Shown: positions 26,110 through 34,342 of the stretch, one piece after another | Numbering within the stretch: position 1 is the first letter of the stretch | Layout of the letters: each line of letters starts with the position of its first letter | From: Nonomuraea basaltis | GTDB lineage: Bacteria; Actinomycetota; Actinomycetes; Streptosporangiales; Streptosporangiaceae | Direction of reading: 5' to 3' | DNA: 64,000 bases | Assembly (NCBI RefSeq): GCF_005893125.1 | Contig: NZ_VCJS01000020.1 | Coordinates: 40,396-104,395 of the forward strand | The notes under the pieces: generated by a model | The model's input: only the letters and a program-made list of their open reading frames with translations | The model's database searches: none | What the model was told of the DNA's origin: nothing | Program-made: the position numbers and the translations under genes

Positions 26110-26838
26110 ATGGGCACTGTCGAACCCGAGATCAAGTTTCGTAGCGACATGGACGTGGAGCTGGTCAAGTCCGCCGCATCAGATGCCGATGTGCTGTGGG
26201 CCGCGCGAGTCTCCACGAAGGGCGAGAGCTCTCTGGCCGAGATCGAAGCCGACCCCCAGGGCTCCAAGGGCCTCATCAACTTCCTGATGCGCGACAGGCA
26301 CGGCACGCCGTTCGAGCATTCGTCCATGACGTTCTTCATCAGCGCGCCGATCTTCGTCTTCCGCGAATTCATGCGACACCGGACGTTCTCCTACAACGAG
26401 GAATCCGGTAGGTATCGCCAGCTGGTTCCGGTTTTCTACGTCCCAGGCCCCGATCGCAAGCTGGTGCAAGAGGGCAAGCCGGGCAAATATGTGTTCAAGG
26501 ACGGCACCGCTGAGCAGCACAAGCTGGTGACCGAAGCGACTCAGGAGAGCTACCGGCATTCCTACCGCGCTTATCTGGAAATGCTCGAGGCCGGGGTCGC
26601 TCGCGAGGTGGCCCGGACCGTGCTTCCGGTCGGCCTTTACTCATCGATGTATGCCACTTGCAACGCCCGCGCCTTGATGAACTTCCTGTCGCTTCGTGTC
26701 AAACGCGAGGACTCCACGTTCCCGTCGTTCCCTCAGCGGGAAATCGAGATGGTCGCCGAGAAGATGGAGGCGCTGTGGGCGGGGCTCATGCCGCTGACCC
26801 ATGCGGCGTTCGAGGCCAATGGGCGCGTCTGTCCTTGA
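26110..26838 (+). CDS. thyX: FAD-dependent thymidylate synthase
   Basis: 242 aa. The ThyX signature RHRTFSYNEESGR (R89-H-R91 ... S99-G-R101) is complete, and the early DRHGTPFEHSSMTFF segment is typical. The enzyme methylates dUMP to dTMP with methylene-tetrahydrofolate, using FAD/NADPH for reduction; it is cytoplasmic and tetrameric. The frame is open to 26065, but ATG at 26110 gives the length and N-terminus usual for actinobacterial ThyX. A very stable hairpin follows 10 bp after the stop. Confidence 0.95.
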   Translation: MGTVEPEIKFRSDMDVELVKSAASDADVLWAARVSTKGESSLAEIEADPQGSKGLINFLMRDRHGTPFEHSSMTFFISAPIFVFREFMRHRTFSYNEESGRYRQLVPVFYVPGPDRKLVQEGKPGKYVFKDGTAEQHKLVTEATQESYRHSYRAYLEMLEAGVAREVARTVLPVGLYSSMYATCNARALMNFLSLRVKREDSTFPSFPQREIEMVAEKMEALWAGLMPLTHAAFEANGRVCP

Positions 26839-26847
26839 CCCGCCTGT

Positions 26848-26884
26848 CCAACGGTCGCCGCGGTGGGTCTGCGGCGACCGTTGG
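26848..26884. terminator. 14-bp perfect terminator hairpin
   Basis: CCAACGGTCGCCGC (26848-26861) pairs with GCGGCGACCGTTGG (26871-26884) between the converging thyX and MoaD/ThiS-like genes. Confidence 0.85.
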
Positions 26885-26898
26885 CGAAAGCAGGGCGT

Positions 26899-27210
26899 TC
26901 AGGCGAGCGCGGGCAGCACGTAGACCTCGGCGCCCGGCGGCAGGGCGCAGTCGAGGCCGCCGAGGCCCCGGGCGTTCTCCCCGCACACGATCATGCTGAT
27001 GTGCCGGCGGATGCGGCCGTAGTCGTCGCGCAGCCGCTCCTCCAGCAGCGGATGCGTGCGCCGGAGCCTGTCGAGGGCCGAGCCCAGCGTGGGCGGGGAG
27101 TCGTGGTCGGCGCCGACGGCGAAGACCTTGACCTCCGTGCGCCCGCTCACCCACCGCCGCAGCGTGCTGGGCAGCACGAACACGACCATCGTCACGGGTT
27201 TGGTCGTCAA
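26899..27210 (-). CDS. MoaD/ThiS-like ubiquitin-fold protein without C-terminal GlyGly
   Basis: Up to 103 aa; TTG at 27210 directly follows the stop of the upstream gene, while ATG at 27189 (MVVFVLPSTLRRWV) is an equally likely start. The beta-grasp pattern ends SMIVCGENARGLGGLDCALPPGAEVYVLPALA-like strands, as in MoaD/ThiS proteins, but the chain ends P-A-L-A instead of the Gly-Gly needed for adenylation and sulfur transfer. Co-directional and abutting a BNR-repeat protein gene, so probably one operon. Structural or modifier role is open. Confidence 0.75.
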   Translation of the reverse strand: MTTKPVTMVVFVLPSTLRRWVSGRTEVKVFAVGADHDSPPTLGSALDRLRRTHPLLEERLRDDYGRIRRHISMIVCGENARGLGGLDCALPPGAEVYVLPALA

Positions 27211-28290
27211 CTAGAGCACCGCCGCGCGCACGGTGAGCACGTCGGGCAGGTGCCGGCCGACCAGCGACCACGTCTCGCCGTCGTCACGCGAGCAGTAGAC
27301 CTCGCCGTCGCGCGTGCCGAAGAACAGCCCTGCCTCCGACATGCTCATCGCGTCCCGCAGCACCGTCGCGTGCACCGGCTCCTCGGGCAGGCCCTGATCG
27401 AACGGCTGCCACGTCGCGCCCGCGTCGTCGCTGCGGTAGACGCGGTAGCGGTGGCCGACGGGCGTGCGGTCCATGTCTGCCGTCAGCGGCAGCACGTAGA
27501 CCGTGTCGGGCCGGGACGGGTGCACCACGATCGGGAAGCCGAAGTCCGACGGCAGCGAGGAGCCGATGTCGTGCCAGGTGCCGCCGAAGTCGTCGCTGCG
27601 GTAGACGCCGAAGTGGTGCTGCAGATAGAGCCGGTCGGGCCGGGTCGGGTGCATGGCGACCTTGTGCACGCACTGCCCGAACTCCGGATATTGCTGTCCC
27701 TCGGGCATGAAGGGGGCGCGAATGTTCTGGTTGGACGCCTCCCATGACAGGCCGCCGTCGGCCGAGCGGTAGAAGCCGCCCGTGGAGATCGCGACGCCCA
27801 TGATCTTGGGGTCTGCCGGGTGGTTGATGATCGTGTGCAGGCACAGGCCGCCGCCGCCCGGCTGCCACTGCGGGCGATGCGGGTGCTCCCAGAGCCCCTC
27901 GATGAGCCGGTAGGTGACGCCGCGGTCCTCCGAGCGGAACAGCGCCCCCGGCTCGACGCCCGCCCACACCACGTCGGGCTCGGACGGGGAGGGCACGAGC
28001 TGCCACACCCTGGTGAGGGTCGCCTCCGTCTTCTCGGGGAAGGCGATGGGCGGCTGCTCCGCCTCTCCCCAGGTCCGGCCGAGGTCATCCGAATACATGA
28101 CGGATGGACCGAAATGGCCGTATTCGATGCCCGCCAGGAGCCGGGGTGTGGTGCCGCGGGTGTCGATCGACACCGAGGGCACCGCGACCGTGGAGAACTG
28201 GATCGGCTCGATCTCGAACGGGCCGCCGTCCGCCGAGCGGGCGAGGAACAGGCCCTTGCGGGTGCCGATCGCGAGCACTGCGTCACTCAT
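27211..28290 (-). CDS. BNR-repeat / WD40-like exo-sialidase-fold protein
   Basis: 359 aa beta-propeller without a signal peptide, so intracellular. Asp-box-type repeats are clear: YSDDLGRTWGEAEQ, FRSEDRGVTY, YRSADGGLSW, YRSDDFGGTW, YRSDDAGATW and CSRDDGETWSLV. The frame is open further upstream, but ATG at 28290 has GGAGG 6 nt before it. Sialidase catalytic residues (Arg triad, Glu/Tyr) are not evident, so I would not call it a sialidase. It is paired with a MoaD/ThiS-fold gene immediately downstream, an association worth testing. Confidence 0.82.
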   Translation of the reverse strand: MSDAVLAIGTRKGLFLARSADGGPFEIEPIQFSTVAVPSVSIDTRGTTPRLLAGIEYGHFGPSVMYSDDLGRTWGEAEQPPIAFPEKTEATLTRVWQLVPSPSEPDVVWAGVEPGALFRSEDRGVTYRLIEGLWEHPHRPQWQPGGGGLCLHTIINHPADPKIMGVAISTGGFYRSADGGLSWEASNQNIRAPFMPEGQQYPEFGQCVHKVAMHPTRPDRLYLQHHFGVYRSDDFGGTWHDIGSSLPSDFGFPIVVHPSRPDTVYVLPLTADMDRTPVGHRYRVYRSDDAGATWQPFDQGLPEEPVHATVLRDAMSMSEAGLFFGTRDGEVYCSRDDGETWSLVGRHLPDVLTVRAAVL

Positions 28291-28394
28291 GGCATCCTCC
28301 CATGTTCGCTTCCCCGCCAATGGTGCCACGCGGTACCGACAACTTCCGAGGACTGGGAGATTCGCCCCAGGAGGTCCGTCAGGGTCACCGCCGG

Positions 28395-28545
28395 CCGCCG
28401 TCCCGGTCGGTCGCCGTCCCGGCCGGTCGGCGTCCGGGTCGTCACCGTCGCGGTCGGTCGGCGTCCCGGGTCGTGGTCGTCCCGGTCGGTCGCCGTCCGG
28501 GTGGTGGTCGTCCTGGCCGGCCGGCGTTCAGGTCGTTCGCGACCG
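28395..28545. repeat. Degenerate GTCCCGGTCGGTCGCC tandem repeat
   Basis: About nine imperfect copies of a 15-18-nt unit of the form CCGGTCGGTCGCCGTC fill the centre of the 309-bp gap between two divergent genes. Copies vary by one to four bases. The rest of the gap holds the promoters. Confidence 0.75.
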
Positions 28546-28586
28546 GCATTACCCGAGGGGTAATCGTGACACTTCCCCGCGGCCGA

Positions 28587-28592
28587 TAGGTT
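28587..28592 (+). promoter_or_regulatory. Leaderless -10 hexamer (TAGGTT)
   Basis: TANNNT hexamer 7 nt before the ATG at 28600. Confidence 0.5.
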
Positions 28593-28599
28593 GCCGGGC

Positions 28600-29520
28600 A
28601 TGGGAGCGCTTGCCGTACGTGAAGAGTCCTTTGGCGAGTTGCTGCGCTCGTGGCGTCAGCGGCGCCGGGTGAGCCAGCTCGACCTGGCCATCGAGGCCGA
28701 GGTTTCGGCCCGCCATATCAGCTTTCTGGAGACCGGGCGCTCCCGGCCGAGCCGTGAGATGGTGATGAAGTTGGCCGAGGAGCTCGGGGTGCCGCTGCGG
28801 CACCGCAACAGGCTGCTGGTGTCGGCGGGGTTCGCGCCGGTCTATCCCGAACGCGAGGTACGCGCCCCCGAGATGGAGGTCGTCCGCCAGGCGCTGGAAA
28901 AGATCCTGGCCGGGCACGAGCCGTACCCGGCGGTCGTGGTGGACGCGGCGTGGAACCTGGTGGCGGCCAACTCGGCGGCCGCCATGTTCATGGACGGCGT
29001 CCCGGCCGAGCTGCTGAAGGAGCCGATCAACGTGATGCGGCTGTCGCTGCACCCGCAGGCCATGGGCGGCCGGCTGCTCAACCTGGCCGAGGTACGCGCC
29101 CACCTGCTGCACCAGTTGCGCAGGCAGGCCGAGATGTCCGCCGACGGGCGGCTGGCCGAGCTGCACGACGAGCTGGCGTCGTACACATATCCGGGCGTGG
29201 ACCTGAACGTGGCGCACGTGCCGGGCCCGGCCGACATCCTGGTGCCGCTGCGGATCGCGGCGGGTGACCGGGTGCTGTCGATGTTCACGACGATCGCGAC
29301 GTTCGGCACGCCGGTGGACGTGACGGTGTCCGAGCTGGCCATCGAGACGTTCTGGCCCAACGACGAGGAGACCGCCGCCGCCTTCCGAGAGCCGGCGCCC
29401 GATGGTCAACGCGCTGTGGCGGGCAGGCCGGGCGCCTCCTCGCCGGCCCCGATGGGCGCCTCGATGGAGGCCGCGGCGGGGCCGCCGCCCTTGATCGGGA
29501 GGCCTCCCGAGACGGTGTAG
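28600..29520 (+). CDS. XRE-family HTH regulator with MmyB-like ligand-binding domain
   Basis: 306 aa. The N-terminal XRE helix-turn-helix (SQLDLAIEAEVSARHISFLE, about residues 26-45) is followed by an MmyB-like domain marked by YPAVVVDAAWNLVAANSAAA. The conserved part ends near residue 267 (EETAAAFRE); the last 35-40 residues are low-complexity and are read antisense to the convergent sialidase-like gene, with a 115-bp overlap, so the original stop may have been lost. ATG at 28600 has TAGGTT 7 nt upstream. It probably represses an adjacent oxidoreductase or its own gene, but no target is evident. Confidence 0.85.
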   Translation: MGALAVREESFGELLRSWRQRRRVSQLDLAIEAEVSARHISFLETGRSRPSREMVMKLAEELGVPLRHRNRLLVSAGFAPVYPEREVRAPEMEVVRQALEKILAGHEPYPAVVVDAAWNLVAANSAAAMFMDGVPAELLKEPINVMRLSLHPQAMGGRLLNLAEVRAHLLHQLRRQAEMSADGRLAELHDELASYTYPGVDLNVAHVPGPADILVPLRIAAGDRVLSMFTTIATFGTPVDVTVSELAIETFWPNDEETAAAFREPAPDGQRAVAGRPGASSPAPMGASMEAAAGPPPLIGRPPETV

Positions 29521-30872
29521 GTGCGCATGCTCAACGCGCCGCCCGCGGGCGCCGCCGCGACCGTGAAGGCGGGAAAGGCGTTGCCGCCCGGGACGATCGA
29601 GGTGGAGATGTAGTCGCCGGTCATGCGGCCCTGGGCGGTGTTGGCCAGCCACTCCAGCGCCATCGGCCCGTGCAGCTCGGCGGGCGCGGACCAGCTGCGG
29701 CCGCCGTTGGCGGAGGAGGTGTAGCCGACCGTGAGCCGGCAGGTGGCAGGGGTGCAGGCGGGGTCGGGGTAGCGGTAGTAGGCGAGCGCGAGCCTGGCCG
29801 AGCCGCCCGAGGTGGCGCGGTCGACGCCGAGGCCGGGGATGAAGTGGTCGCCGCCGTCGCTCGTCACCCGCGTGACGTGGCCCCATGCGCTCCCGTCGGC
29901 CGACTTGGCCAGCACGATGTCGTTGCCGGCGCAGTAGAGCTGGAAGCGGCAGTCGTGCCAGACGACGTACACGGCGCCGGACGCGTCCGTCTCGGCCGAC
30001 GGCAGCGGGGAGGCGCGCAGGCCGCCCGCGACCGTGTGCCGCTGCACGGTGGAGACGAGCTCACCGTCGCTCCAGGTGGCGCCGCCGTCGCGGGAGCGGA
30101 AGGCGCGGATCTGGTGCTCGTTGCTCAGGTACGGCACCACCACCGCGCCGTCCGGCCGCACCACCGGCTGCCCGCCGAGCCCGGTCGCCGGCGTGCCGGT
30201 CACGGCCCAGGTCAGGCCGCCGTCGGACGAGCGGGCCATCTTGATCGCGTTGCCCGTGGCGTGGTCGTCGAACGCGACGTGGCAGCGGCCGTAGAAGGGA
30301 CTGTCCGGCGCGTTGTCGCAGACGATCCAGCTCTTGTCCAGGTTGCCGCCGCCCGCGACGGCGACCGTCACCGGGGCGTCCCAGGTCCGGCCGCCGTCGG
30401 CGGAGCGGCTGGTGAGCACGGCCGCCCCGGCGATCCCGCCCGTGTCGGTGATGCCTAAGGACGAGACGAGCCAGACGTCGTGCCGGGCGTCGTAGGCCAC
30501 CGACGGGTCGCTGACCCGCTGGTACGGGCCGTCGCCGAACCCGGTGATCCCCGGCAGGGCGCCCTTGGCCCAGGTGGCGCCGTTGTCGGAGGAGGTGGCG
30601 AACGCGATGCCGGACGCCCCGCCGTCGAAGAACCTGCCCGCCTGCTGGGCGGTGACGATCGTCGTGCCCCACTGGAAGGTGTCGGGGCCCGCCTGCGTGC
30701 CGTGCTGGCTGGTGGCGTTGGCGTACGCGTCGGCCCCGATCTCCGTCAGCGGGACGTCCGCCGCCGCCGGAAGCGGAGTGAGAAGCAGCGACGCGACGAC
30801 GACGGACGGTACGGTCACGAGCGCGCCGATTCCTCGGCGACTGGCGGGGGATGGCACAGTCGACCTCCACAT
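29406..30872 (-). CDS. Secreted sialidase-fold BNR-repeat protein
   Basis: 488 aa. Signal peptide (LLLTPLPAAA, cleavage near residue 38), then a six-bladed propeller with Asp boxes SSDNGATW, SADGGRTW, SSDGGLTW, SRDGGATW and SANGGRSW. Six or more cysteines suggest an oxidising, extracellular setting. It could be an exo-alpha-sialidase or other glycosidase, but catalytic residues cannot be assigned by eye. The next BNR gene begins upstream on the same strand 52 bp away, suggesting a duplicated pair. Its 3' 115 bp overlaps the convergent XRE gene. Confidence 0.82.
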   Translation of the reverse strand: MWRSTVPSPASRRGIGALVTVPSVVVASLLLTPLPAAADVPLTEIGADAYANATSQHGTQAGPDTFQWGTTIVTAQQAGRFFDGGASGIAFATSSDNGATWAKGALPGITGFGDGPYQRVSDPSVAYDARHDVWLVSSLGITDTGGIAGAAVLTSRSADGGRTWDAPVTVAVAGGGNLDKSWIVCDNAPDSPFYGRCHVAFDDHATGNAIKMARSSDGGLTWAVTGTPATGLGGQPVVRPDGAVVVPYLSNEHQIRAFRSRDGGATWSDGELVSTVQRHTVAGGLRASPLPSAETDASGAVYVVWHDCRFQLYCAGNDIVLAKSADGSAWGHVTRVTSDGGDHFIPGLGVDRATSGGSARLALAYYRYPDPACTPATCRLTVGYTSSANGGRSWSAPAELHGPMALEWLANTAQGRMTGDYISTSIVPGGNAFPAFTVAAAPAGGALSMRTYTVSGGLPIKGGGPAAASIEAPIGAGEEAPGLPATAR

Positions 30873-30924
30873 GGCGTGTCAACTTCCACCTCGCACTGTC
30901 CAACCCCCGCTGTCAACCTCCGGA

Positions 30925-32808
30925 TCAGAAGACGGGCCGACGGGCCGTGAAGATCTCCTGCTCGTTGGCCGGGTCGGCGTGCTGCATGGGCGCCGTGCAC
31001 GCCTTGGGCGGGACGCCCGGCTGCCCGGTGCCCGGGCAGAGGAACAGCGCGGGCTCGCGAGTGTCGGACCAGAGCGGGTACGCGCTGGTCGCGGTGGCCG
31101 ACACCTGGATGTAGTCGCCGAAGAACAGCCCGCCGAACTGGGTGGGCGGCGGCATGCTCGACGAGGTCACGCGCTGCGTCACGTACCCGGAGCCGGTGCG
31201 CGTGGACAACGAGATGTCGGAGAAGCCGGTCGTGGCGGCGTCGCCGTACTGGCGGTCGTAGTACGTGACCACGTACCGGCCGGTCGGGGTGTAGTCGGAG
31301 CCGTGCCAGAACTGGTCGGTGGTGCGCTGCCCGGGCCGGTCGGTGGCCGACGGCAGGGTGCGCACGTCGGCGGAGGTGCCGGCGAAGCTCGCGCCGCCGT
31401 CGGTGGACTCGGAGACCACGATGTCGTTGTTGCAGGCGCCCTTCACCCCGGTGTAGAGCGGGTTGCCCAGCGGCCCGGTGAAGCCGGCCGGGGTGCAACC
31501 GCCGGACTCGCGGGAGTTGCGGCTGATGAACGACCCGTAGGCCACCGTCACCTGCGCCGGGTTCTTCGGGTTGACGTTGACGTAGGGGTAGTTGGCGGCC
31601 CGGAAGACCGAGTTGAACGTGGGGCCCTTCTCCGGCACGCAGGAGCGTCCCGGGTCCTGGCCGTTCTGGTAGGTGGCGCAGTCGGGCAGCTCGAAGAAGT
31701 CGCCGGCCTTCACCGGCGCCGAGTAGGTGGCGCCGCCGTCGGTGGACTTGGCCAGCAGCATCTGCAGGTGGTTGTCGCCCGCGCCGGCCGGCGTGGTGTT
31801 GTGGTTGGCCCACACGACGTAGAGCGCGCCGTCGGGGCCGACCGACGGATGGGAGAACTGGTTGACGTTGCACGAGCCGCGCGGCGTGGGGATGCCGAAG
31901 GTGCTGGAGCACAGCGCCGAGTCGCCGCTGACCAGCACCGGGTCGCTGAACGTCTCGCCGTAGTCGGCGGAGTAGGCGCCGAAGATGTACGCCGTCCCAT
32001 CGGAGTCGAACGTCGTCCACGTCACGTACACGCGGTCCCTGAACGGGCTCGAGACGTAGTGGTCGACGGCCATGAGCTGCTTGTCCAGCAGGAAGTCCCC
32101 GGCGCCCGCGAGGTCCGTGTGCTCGGCCACCGGCCGCCCCGGGAAATTGAACGAGGCGCCGCCCGTGCCCGTGGAGCGGAAGACGTACATGGCGCTGGAC
32201 TGGTCGGGGTCGGTGGTCACGGTGGCGCCGCGCTTGAAGGCCAGGCATGACAGGTACGCGTTGCCGCGGCTGTCCCAGTCCAGCGACGGGTCGCCGCCGG
32301 CCTGCCAGTACTGGCGGGGGACGCCGCCGAACGCGGTGCCCCTGGTGAAGCCGTTCGGCACGGTGGAGTCGGCCCAGCTGGCGCCGCCGTCGGCCGAGTA
32401 CGACACGCCGCAGGTGCCGTCGCCGCGCCGGTAGTCGTTGTAGCCGGCCACGATCTGCTTGGGATTGTTCGGGTTGGCCGCGATCCAGGTCTCGTTCTGG
32501 GCCTGCGAGCGCCCGTGCATGTCGGGGTCGGTGATGTTGGCGCAGTTGACGTTGACCTTGACGTTGTCGCCGCGGCGGTCGTCACAGTCGGGTGTGACGG
32601 CGGGCTTGAAGCCGGTGAGCCCGCGCCGCGCGGCGCCGGACCGCTCGGCCAGGGCGTCGACGAGCGCGCCCGAGGCCAGGCGCTGCTGCCAGGGCTTGAG
32701 GTCCTGGAAGCCGAACCCCTCGGCGGTGGCCGCGGGTCCCGATAACGAGATCGCGGCGAGCACGAGCGTGTTCGCGGCGACCAGGCTGAGGGCATGCCGG
32801 AATCGCAT
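30925..32808 (-). CDS. Secreted sialidase-fold BNR-repeat protein, larger
   Basis: 627 aa. Signal peptide (LVLAAISLSGPAATA) followed by a propeller with Asp boxes YSADGGASW, YSADYGETF, STDGGATY and STDGGASF, and several cysteines. The frame is open to 32922, but ATG at 32808 has GGAGG 4 nt upstream and begins the signal peptide. Similar in organisation to the gene just downstream at 29406-30872, from which it is separated by 52 bp; an operon of two exported propellers is likely. Substrate unknown. Confidence 0.83.
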   Translation of the reverse strand: MRFRHALSLVAANTLVLAAISLSGPAATAEGFGFQDLKPWQQRLASGALVDALAERSGAARRGLTGFKPAVTPDCDDRRGDNVKVNVNCANITDPDMHGRSQAQNETWIAANPNNPKQIVAGYNDYRRGDGTCGVSYSADGGASWADSTVPNGFTRGTAFGGVPRQYWQAGGDPSLDWDSRGNAYLSCLAFKRGATVTTDPDQSSAMYVFRSTGTGGASFNFPGRPVAEHTDLAGAGDFLLDKQLMAVDHYVSSPFRDRVYVTWTTFDSDGTAYIFGAYSADYGETFSDPVLVSGDSALCSSTFGIPTPRGSCNVNQFSHPSVGPDGALYVVWANHNTTPAGAGDNHLQMLLAKSTDGGATYSAPVKAGDFFELPDCATYQNGQDPGRSCVPEKGPTFNSVFRAANYPYVNVNPKNPAQVTVAYGSFISRNSRESGGCTPAGFTGPLGNPLYTGVKGACNNDIVVSESTDGGASFAGTSADVRTLPSATDRPGQRTTDQFWHGSDYTPTGRYVVTYYDRQYGDAATTGFSDISLSTRTGSGYVTQRVTSSSMPPPTQFGGLFFGDYIQVSATATSAYPLWSDTREPALFLCPGTGQPGVPPKACTAPMQHADPANEQEIFTARRPVF

Positions 32809-32960
32809 CCTGCCTCCAAAGAGACGGTCGGAACCGAAGCCGGGTTCTCCCCGATCGGTCACCTCACCCTTGGGGGAAGGACCCGAGAACTGGACGGTAA
32901 GCCCGGCTCGCCGGTGCGCCAAGCCCTAGCCGTGACCTTATGTGGACATTTCTGTAAGGA

Positions 32961-34079
32961 TCATCGTTCGCCCTGGATGATGTCCCGGTGGATGCGCGAC
33001 AGGGGCACGCCGTCGATCTGGAGGCGGCGGACGGTCTCGTTGACCATGGCGGATGGGCCGCACACGTACACGTCGTGCTCGGCCCAGGAATGGAAGCGCT
33101 GCGTCACCTCGGGCAGGTGGCCGCGCATCCCGTCGAACGACGGCTGGTCGGAGACCACGGGCAGCACCCGCAGCCAGGGGAACGACGACGCCATCCTGAT
33201 CAGGTCGGGCAGGTCGTACAGCTCCTCGGCGGTGCGGGCGCCGTACAGCAGGTGGATGTTGGGCCGGCGGCCCGAGTTGATGATCGACTCGATGATGGCC
33301 TTCAGCGGCGCCAGGCCGGTGCCCCCCGCCACGCACAGCACGTCGCGCATGCTGCTCTCGCGCGGCATCATCGTGCCCATCGGCGGCCCCAGCAGGAGCT
33401 GGTCGCCGATGCGGGTGTGCCTGATCAGCGTGGTGGACACCCAGCCGCCCGGGATCGAGCGCACGTGCAGCCTGATCGTGTTGTCCGGGCGCGGAGCGTT
33501 CGCGATGGAGAACGTCCGCCACACGCGCGGCCAGCGTGCGGTCTGCACGTTGACGTACTGGCCCGGCTGGTACGGCAGCCGCTGCGTGGGCCGCAGCGTG
33601 ATGACCGCGATGTCGCGATAGCGCTGCTCGTGGTCGATCACCTCGGCCAGCCACCACGCGGGAGATACCCCCGAGTCGGACTCCGCCGATTCGATCATGA
33701 GATTGGCCGCGGCCGTGTAGGCCGCCACCCAGGCCGCCTCGATCTCGTGGTTCCAGATGTCGGACGCGAAGCGGCGGATCGTGGCGAGCAGGGCGCTGCC
33801 GACGGCCGTGTAGTGCTCGGCGATCACGCCGTACTTTCGGTGGTCCCTGCCGAGATGGCCCAGGAAGGCTGCGAGGCTGTCCGGGCTGTCCAGGCTCCAC
33901 ACGATCCGGGTCAGCGCGCCGAACAGCCGGTCGCGCTGGACGTCCATGGCGGGCGGGAACATGGCGCGCAACTGCGGATTCTCGGCGAACAGCCGGCCGT
34001 AGAAATAGGCCGTGGCCTTGTCGGCATGCGGTTCGACGACGGAGAAACTCTCCTTCACCAGACGCGGATTCAACGACAT
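32961..34079 (-). CDS. Flavohemoglobin-like protein (globin + FAD/NAD(P) reductase)
   Basis: 372 aa. The globin domain has the B10 Tyr (Y27, AYFYGRLF), a proximal His at 80 (GRDHRKYG) and Tyr90 (AEHYTAVG) matching the Hmp triad partners. The reductase has the FAD motif RTFSIANAP (about 190-198), NAD(P)-binding VAGGTGLAPL and YVCGPSAMV. Such enzymes oxidise nitric oxide to nitrate. I use ATG at 34079; a GTG at 34094 is possible. A 21-bp inverted repeat sits 20 bp upstream, a possible nitric-oxide- or redox-responsive operator. Confidence 0.9.
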   Translation of the reverse strand: MSLNPRLVKESFSVVEPHADKATAYFYGRLFAENPQLRAMFPPAMDVQRDRLFGALTRIVWSLDSPDSLAAFLGHLGRDHRKYGVIAEHYTAVGSALLATIRRFASDIWNHEIEAAWVAAYTAAANLMIESAESDSGVSPAWWLAEVIDHEQRYRDIAVITLRPTQRLPYQPGQYVNVQTARWPRVWRTFSIANAPRPDNTIRLHVRSIPGGWVSTTLIRHTRIGDQLLLGPPMGTMMPRESSMRDVLCVAGGTGLAPLKAIIESIINSGRRPNIHLLYGARTAEELYDLPDLIRMASSFPWLRVLPVVSDQPSFDGMRGHLPEVTQRFHSWAEHDVYVCGPSAMVNETVRRLQIDGVPLSRIHRDIIQGER

Positions 34080-34099
34080 GTATCGCAACCCCACTTATT

Positions 34100-34120
34100 G
34101 ACCGGAAACGCATTCCGGTC
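34100..34120. promoter_or_regulatory. Inverted repeat upstream of the flavohemoglobin gene
   Basis: GACCGGAA (34100-34107) and TTCCGGTC (34113-34120) with a 5-nt centre; symmetric operator-like site about 20 bp before the start. It does not resemble the AT-rich NsrR site. Confidence 0.45.
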
Positions 34121-34313
34121 TTGTCGTTCCACCTCCCTGACGGCTCCGGGTCGGGAGCGCGCGGCGGGCCCCGGCACATCCGACGCGCTCAAAAATGAGT
34201 CTTACACCCACCATGACGCGCCACAACCGTTTCCCCCTAATACGGTGCGAAGCAGAACTATCAGTTGTGGGCTCGTGATTGTCCGGGCTCAGCGTTTCCG
34301 TTTTTCGGACAGC

Positions 34314-34342
34314 GAATGCGAATGTAAGTCATATTCGCATTC
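34314..34342. terminator. Terminator hairpin of the ECF sigma gene
   Basis: GAATGCGAAT (34314-34323) pairs with ATTCGCATTC (34333-34342), 9-nt loop; the 3' arm overlaps the stop codon region of the sigma gene. Unusually AT-rich for this genome. Confidence 0.6.

Noticed and set aside
28395..28545. CRISPR array
   Set aside because: Units are too short, imperfect and without unique spacers; no cas genes. The Cas4-like nuclease at 0.2-1.3 kb is not near any array.
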